Shown: piece after piece, positions 17,868 to 20,602 of the stretch
How the letters are laid out: each line of letters begins with the position of its first letter
Numbering within the stretch: position 1 is the stretch's first letter
Assembly (NCBI GenBank): GCA_003427395.1
Contig: BFEA01000120.1
Location: forward strand, 2,297,702-2,318,303
Origin: Chara braunii
Lineage: Eukaryota; Streptophyta; Charophyceae; Charales; Characeae
Direction: 5' to 3'
DNA length: 20,602 bases
Notes under the pieces: model-generated
What the model saw: only the letters and a program-made list of their open reading frames with translations
The model's database searches: none
Told to the model about the DNA's origin: nothing
Program-made: the position numbers and the translations under genes

Positions 17868-18299
17868 GTGGAAGGCGGTGGGGCACCAGCGTATAATGTG
17901 GGAGAGCAGAGGGTGGTAAATGAGGAGGAGAGAAGGAAGGACATTCCATAAGGTTGATGGAGGCGGGGTGATCAAAACTTTTGCACAATTGAGGTGGCCG
18001 CTCAAGCCGTGCGCGTAAGTTCGCTTTGACGGATTGATCCGACCCACTCAACTGGCGACCAATCACCTGCACCAGAAGGGATTGGAGGAAGACAAAGGGA
18101 TATGCATAGACGAAGAATGAGCAAGAAGAGAAGTTGGCACTAGCCGGGAGCGGGAAGCCAGCTTGCATGAGCATGCAAGAATTCAAAAAATGGCCGCGTG
18201 CGGGCATGCTTCCAAAAAAATTTAAATGCAGCACCAATCGAAACTATAACCGTTCTTGTGCTGTCGCTAATCGGCCGCGCAGAGCTAATCCGTAAAGGT

Positions 18300-18768
18300 C
18301 AAGGACAATTTCGGAAAATGTATGCAGTTATCCCCTAAAATTTTGAACCTGGCCCCCATTCATCCACCTTCTCGTCAAGGTCTGGACTGGTGGCTTGTTT
18401 CGGGGTTTAACCCGAAGGGTATGTGAAGTCGTGCCGAACGGAACTTGGCTTATCACAAGCCATTGAACCAGGCCAAAAAAAAAGGGTGGGACTTGTCTGC
18501 GAACCTAAGGAGCTGATCCAACAACACTTACGTCAAGTACTTTTGGGCAAATTTCAGGATCCCATGTGTATCTCGAGGAGTAGGCCACGGCGGTTAGCAA
18601 GGTACGCGTTCGTTGGGTTGTCTCTGTGGCACCACGTGCGTGAAGGTCACTGTGTCCCCTCTCCGAAATTTTAAAAGTGGGCAACCCCTACCTGACCACA
18701 TTCCGCACTAGTTTTCCTTCTCTGTGGCCCAGAAAAGACGATCACAATTGGTGAGACATTGTGGTTAA

Positions 18769-18769
<1 letters not shown>
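18300..18769. other. No supported gene; sequence upstream of a long A tract
   Basis: This may be the body of a retroposed sequence ending in the A68 tract, but it has no ORF or RNA gene I recognise. The 83-codon frame at 18423-18674 shows no motif. Confidence 0.35.

Positions 18770-18837
<68 letters not shown>
18770..18837 (+). repeat. A68 homopolymer tract
   Basis: 68 uninterrupted A preceded by GTGGTTAAC. A poly-A tail of a retroposed copy is likely. No target-site duplication was identified by eye. Confidence 0.85.
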
Positions 18838-18841
<4 letters not shown>

Positions 18842-18920
18842 CCAATCATCCTTGCAGTCGGTGAACTTAGTTGAGAACCCCTTCCCAGAGCACTGAGAAA
18901 GTACTTGTGAGTATAACGAA

Positions 18921-19293
18921 GCTCGGATTCTAGATTAGCACAAACAGAAGTTCAGATGCAGGAAATGTTGATAAGAGCTTTGCTCGGTGGAGAAGTGAGC
19001 CAATAATGATAAACTTCTGCTGGTAACTTGAGAATGATTTGACACTGATTTAAAGCCTTGGTGGGAGAAAAAGGGCTTCATTGCTCAAACAATGCTTGCA
19101 AGATGGAAGCTCAGATTCTAGATTAACCAGGAACAGTAGTTCATATGCAGGAAATGTTGATAAATGTTTTGCTCAGTAGAGAAGTGAACAGACATACTTC
19201 TGTTGCTAACTTGAGAATGATTTGACGCTGATCTAAAGCCTCCGTAGGAAAAAAAAGGGGCTTCATTGCTCAAGCAATGCTTGCAAGATGGAA
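18921..19293 (+). repeat. Two-copy tandem repeat, about 187 bp units
   Basis: Unit 1 is 18921-19108 (188 bp), unit 2 is 19109-19293 (185 bp). Both begin GCTC(G/A)GATTCTAGATTA and end GCTTGCAAGATGGAA. Blocks such as GCAGGAAATGTTGATAA and AACTTGAGAATGATTTGAC are identical. By eye about 85-90% similar, with small indels. All three + frames contain stops. Confidence 0.9.
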
Positions 19294-19341
19294 TAGAATC
19301 TCTTTGAATCCTCAAGTTGTGTGATAACAACAGAAGGCTAC

Positions 19342-19632
19342 CAGATGCTAAGAAGGCAGTTCTTTTATGGTTGACTACTCACTTCGTTGTACCAACTGTT
19401 GAATGACAATCTACCAAGAGCCAATACACGAGTGACATTTGTCTCGTTTTGCACACGGGCAATTGAGGACTTGCTTCATTTATGTGTTTGTTGCCCTTTG
19501 CAGCAGGGTTTTTGGTGGATCTCACCTCATATTTATGAAGGACCTTCCCATCTGATCATCACCAATGATCTTGTGACTGATGTGATATTGGGAGCTAACG
19601 TCCAAGTTGAATTAGACATCCGCTTGTATAGG
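19342..19632 (+). pseudogene. Remnant of a LINE reverse-transcriptase zinc-binding region (zf-RVT-like)
   Basis: One frame reads KKAVLLWLTTHFVVPT (from about 19350), then after a shift NDNLPRANTRV and AIEDLLHLCVCCPLQQGFW. This order (hydrophobic LW..H..PT, LP..., then an acidic-LLHL-C...C-P...W pattern) resembles the zinc-binding domain that follows RT in plant-type LINEs. At least one frameshift near 19385-19400 and no upstream RT are visible. The sequence is cut on the right by SINE-like copy 3. The assignment rests on pattern alone. Confidence 0.4.
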
Positions 19633-19775
19633 TTTTTTTTTTTTTTTTTTTTAACAACAGCCTGTATGGGAGATAGGGGTGCTGATACGAGCAGATGCCT
19701 CTACCTCCCCCAGGGGGGCTCCATCTATTGGTGGGAAGCAGCACCTGCTGGAAATCGGGTCCAGCGTCGTTTACA
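19633..19775 (-). repeat. SINE-like repeat, copy 3 (full form)
   Basis: The sense (minus) strand begins near TATGTAAACGACG, has the T-arm-like hairpin CTGGA-CCCGATT-TCCAG, CCCACCAATAGATGGAGCC, and a 12-position stem GGGAGATAGGGG/CCTCTACCTCCC around TGCTGATACGAGCA (+ strand), then GGCTGTTGTT and 20 A. Stem arms differ from copy 2 but still pair (one G-T, one A-C). It lies inside the LINE remnant. Confidence 0.65.
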
Positions 19776-19912
19776 TAACAACCAATTGTTTCCGACTGTC
19801 TTTCAACCTGCCAGCATTGATTACCCTGAAGACAGGGGATTGACTGAGCGGGCTCAAACAGGGAGGAAGAGGGGCCCCAGCCCCCATGTCTATGCTTATA
19901 ACGGTCACTCCC

Positions 19913-20455
19913 TCACTCTGCCCCATACCATTGAAGATCCGCCATTGACAGACCATGGGGTGGGAAGGGGTCGGGGAAGTCCAAGGGGGAACGCAGCGGT
20001 ATTGCTGCATCCACGTTAGTCCAGTCCTGAAAACAGATGATATAGTCACGTCTCATATTACCCTCTCCGCCTTCTAGGAGACTGCCTCCTTCCCAACAAA
20101 CATTAGCCATTTTGCCCCCTTTGTCACTTCCCAGCCATTCCCTTGAGAATTGCTTAACGACCAGCGTTATGTCTTTTTTAGTATGAATGCGATTGAGTTT
20201 AGATTTCATTGTCTTCAATTGTATCATAAGTTCCTCCTGAACATATTGTTTAATTAGCTTGGTCATTTCTGCACCCTCTATTCTTACTTTCTCCATGGCT
20301 AGTATAAACTGTTTCCTCCGCAGTGCCCAGATGACGGCTCTCCTCCCGATCTTAAAGCACCAGTACCTGGCCCAGCTATCGAGTCCGAGCCTCGGCCGAC
20401 CGGTACGCCGACCCGTGCCGAGGCTCGGACTACCGGGCACAGGCATCCCGAACAT
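19913..20455 (-). CDS. Hypothetical protein, weak support
   Basis: A 180-codon frame begins at ATG 20453-20455. The first 30 residues are Pro/Gly/Arg-rich and are encoded by a GC-rich inverted repeat. Residues about 40-110 look helical and charged (RRKQFILAMEKVRIEGAEM, then LIKQYVQEELMIQLK). The C-terminal third is low in pattern. No domain recognised. Length alone gives modest support; it may be a transposon-ORF scrap. No promoter or intron evidence. Confidence 0.25.
   Translation of the reverse strand: MFGMPVPGSPSLGTGRRTGRPRLGLDSWARYWCFKIGRRAVIWALRRKQFILAMEKVRIEGAEMTKLIKQYVQEELMIQLKTMKSKLNRIHTKKDITLVVKQFSREWLGSDKGGKMANVCWEGGSLLEGGEGNMRRDYIICFQDWTNVDAAIPLRSPLDFPDPFPPHGLSMADLQWYGAE
20383..20430. 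repeat. Perfect 14-bp GC-rich inverted repeat
   Basis: GTCCGAGCCTCGGC (20383-20396) and GCCGAGGCTCGGAC (20417-20430) are exact reverse complements around a 20-nt loop that contains further short complementary words. Confidence 0.9.
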
Positions 20456-20471
20456 CGGCCTGAAAGGTGCG

Positions 20472-20549
20472 AAAAAAACGGGGGGGGAAAAACGAAACGG
20501 GAAAAAAAAAACGAAAAAAAAAAAAAGAAATAAGAAAACCGAACGGGTT

Positions 20550-20552
<3 letters not shown>
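20472..20552. repeat. A/G-rich low-complexity tract
   Basis: Runs of A with a G8 block and CGAAACGGG interruptions precede the microsatellite. Confidence 0.7.

Positions 20553-20602
<50 letters not shown>
20553..20602 (+). repeat. (AG)25 microsatellite, runs off the window
   Basis: Uninterrupted AG dinucleotides to the last base. Confidence 0.98.

Larger units (their letters stand above)
16745..18300 (-). repeat. Diverged tandem unit 3 (partial)
   Basis: It contains the third PW/CxxC segment and the third ACTATAAATT motif. Downstream of that motif on the minus strand, GGGCGGAGTGACGG (near 17740) resembles GGCGGGGTGACGA of unit 2. The unit 3' landmark (CCAAGGATTTTTGG) was not found. Confidence 0.35.

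Noticed and set aside
17797-18237. 146-codon minus frame with hydrophobic stretches
   Set aside because: It spans the TATA-like site of unit 3 and has no recognisable domain or counterpart in units 1 or 2.
20553-20602. CRISPR array or telomere
   Set aside because: It is a simple AG dinucleotide repeat without spacers, and not a telomeric unit.

Overview
The window looks like a transposon-rich, non-genic stretch of a large eukaryotic nuclear genome. It shows long A and AG tracts, a GT-AG intron, SINE-like poly-A repeats, retroelement remnants, diverged tandem duplications and a few ambiguous bases. A broken Myb/SANT-like C-terminus at the left edge and a DIRS-type retroelement with its tyrosine recombinase on the opposite strand suggest the green lineage (charophyte or green alga). 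That placement is an inference from memory of families, not a search result. No housekeeping gene, rRNA or intact tRNA was found.

Layout. Positions 1-250 hold a broken nuclear-protein fragment. Positions 536-851 are purine-rich and end in two long A runs. About 956-4920, perhaps to 6181, is a decayed DIRS-like retroelement. On the plus strand it has a gag-like ORF with a 110-nt candidate intron, then reverse transcriptase, RNase H and the DIRS-type C-terminal region. On the minus strand, tail to tail with pol, is a tyrosine recombinase that keeps R, K, HxxR, W and Y. Premature stops and one frameshift mark it as a dead copy. A near-identical 82-bp direct repeat on its right may be a split terminal repeat.

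Positions 6180-10730 carry no convincing gene. They hold AT-rich degenerate repeats, a tRNA-like T-arm, two copies of a SINE-like repeat and a diverged duplication.

Positions 10.75-18.3 kb are the least explained part. Three diverged, same-orientation units each have, on the minus strand, an ACTATAAATT-like (TATA-like) motif and, about 0.9-1.2 kb downstream, a short open segment with a conserved L-x-V-x-P-W ... C-x-x-C-(R/K) motif. In the best pair, 41 codons align without a gap with 22 identical residues, yet nearly all identical residues use different synonymous codons. That is the mark of an old protein-coding sequence, and I do not recognise the family.

Positions 18.3-20.6 kb hold a 68-nt A run, a two-copy tandem repeat of about 187 bp, a LINE zinc-finger remnant cut by a SINE-like copy, a weak minus-strand ORF with a GC-rich inverted repeat, and a terminal (AG)25 microsatellite.

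The SINE-like family (four copies) contains a hairpin whose arms differ completely between two copies while staying complementary around a constant loop.
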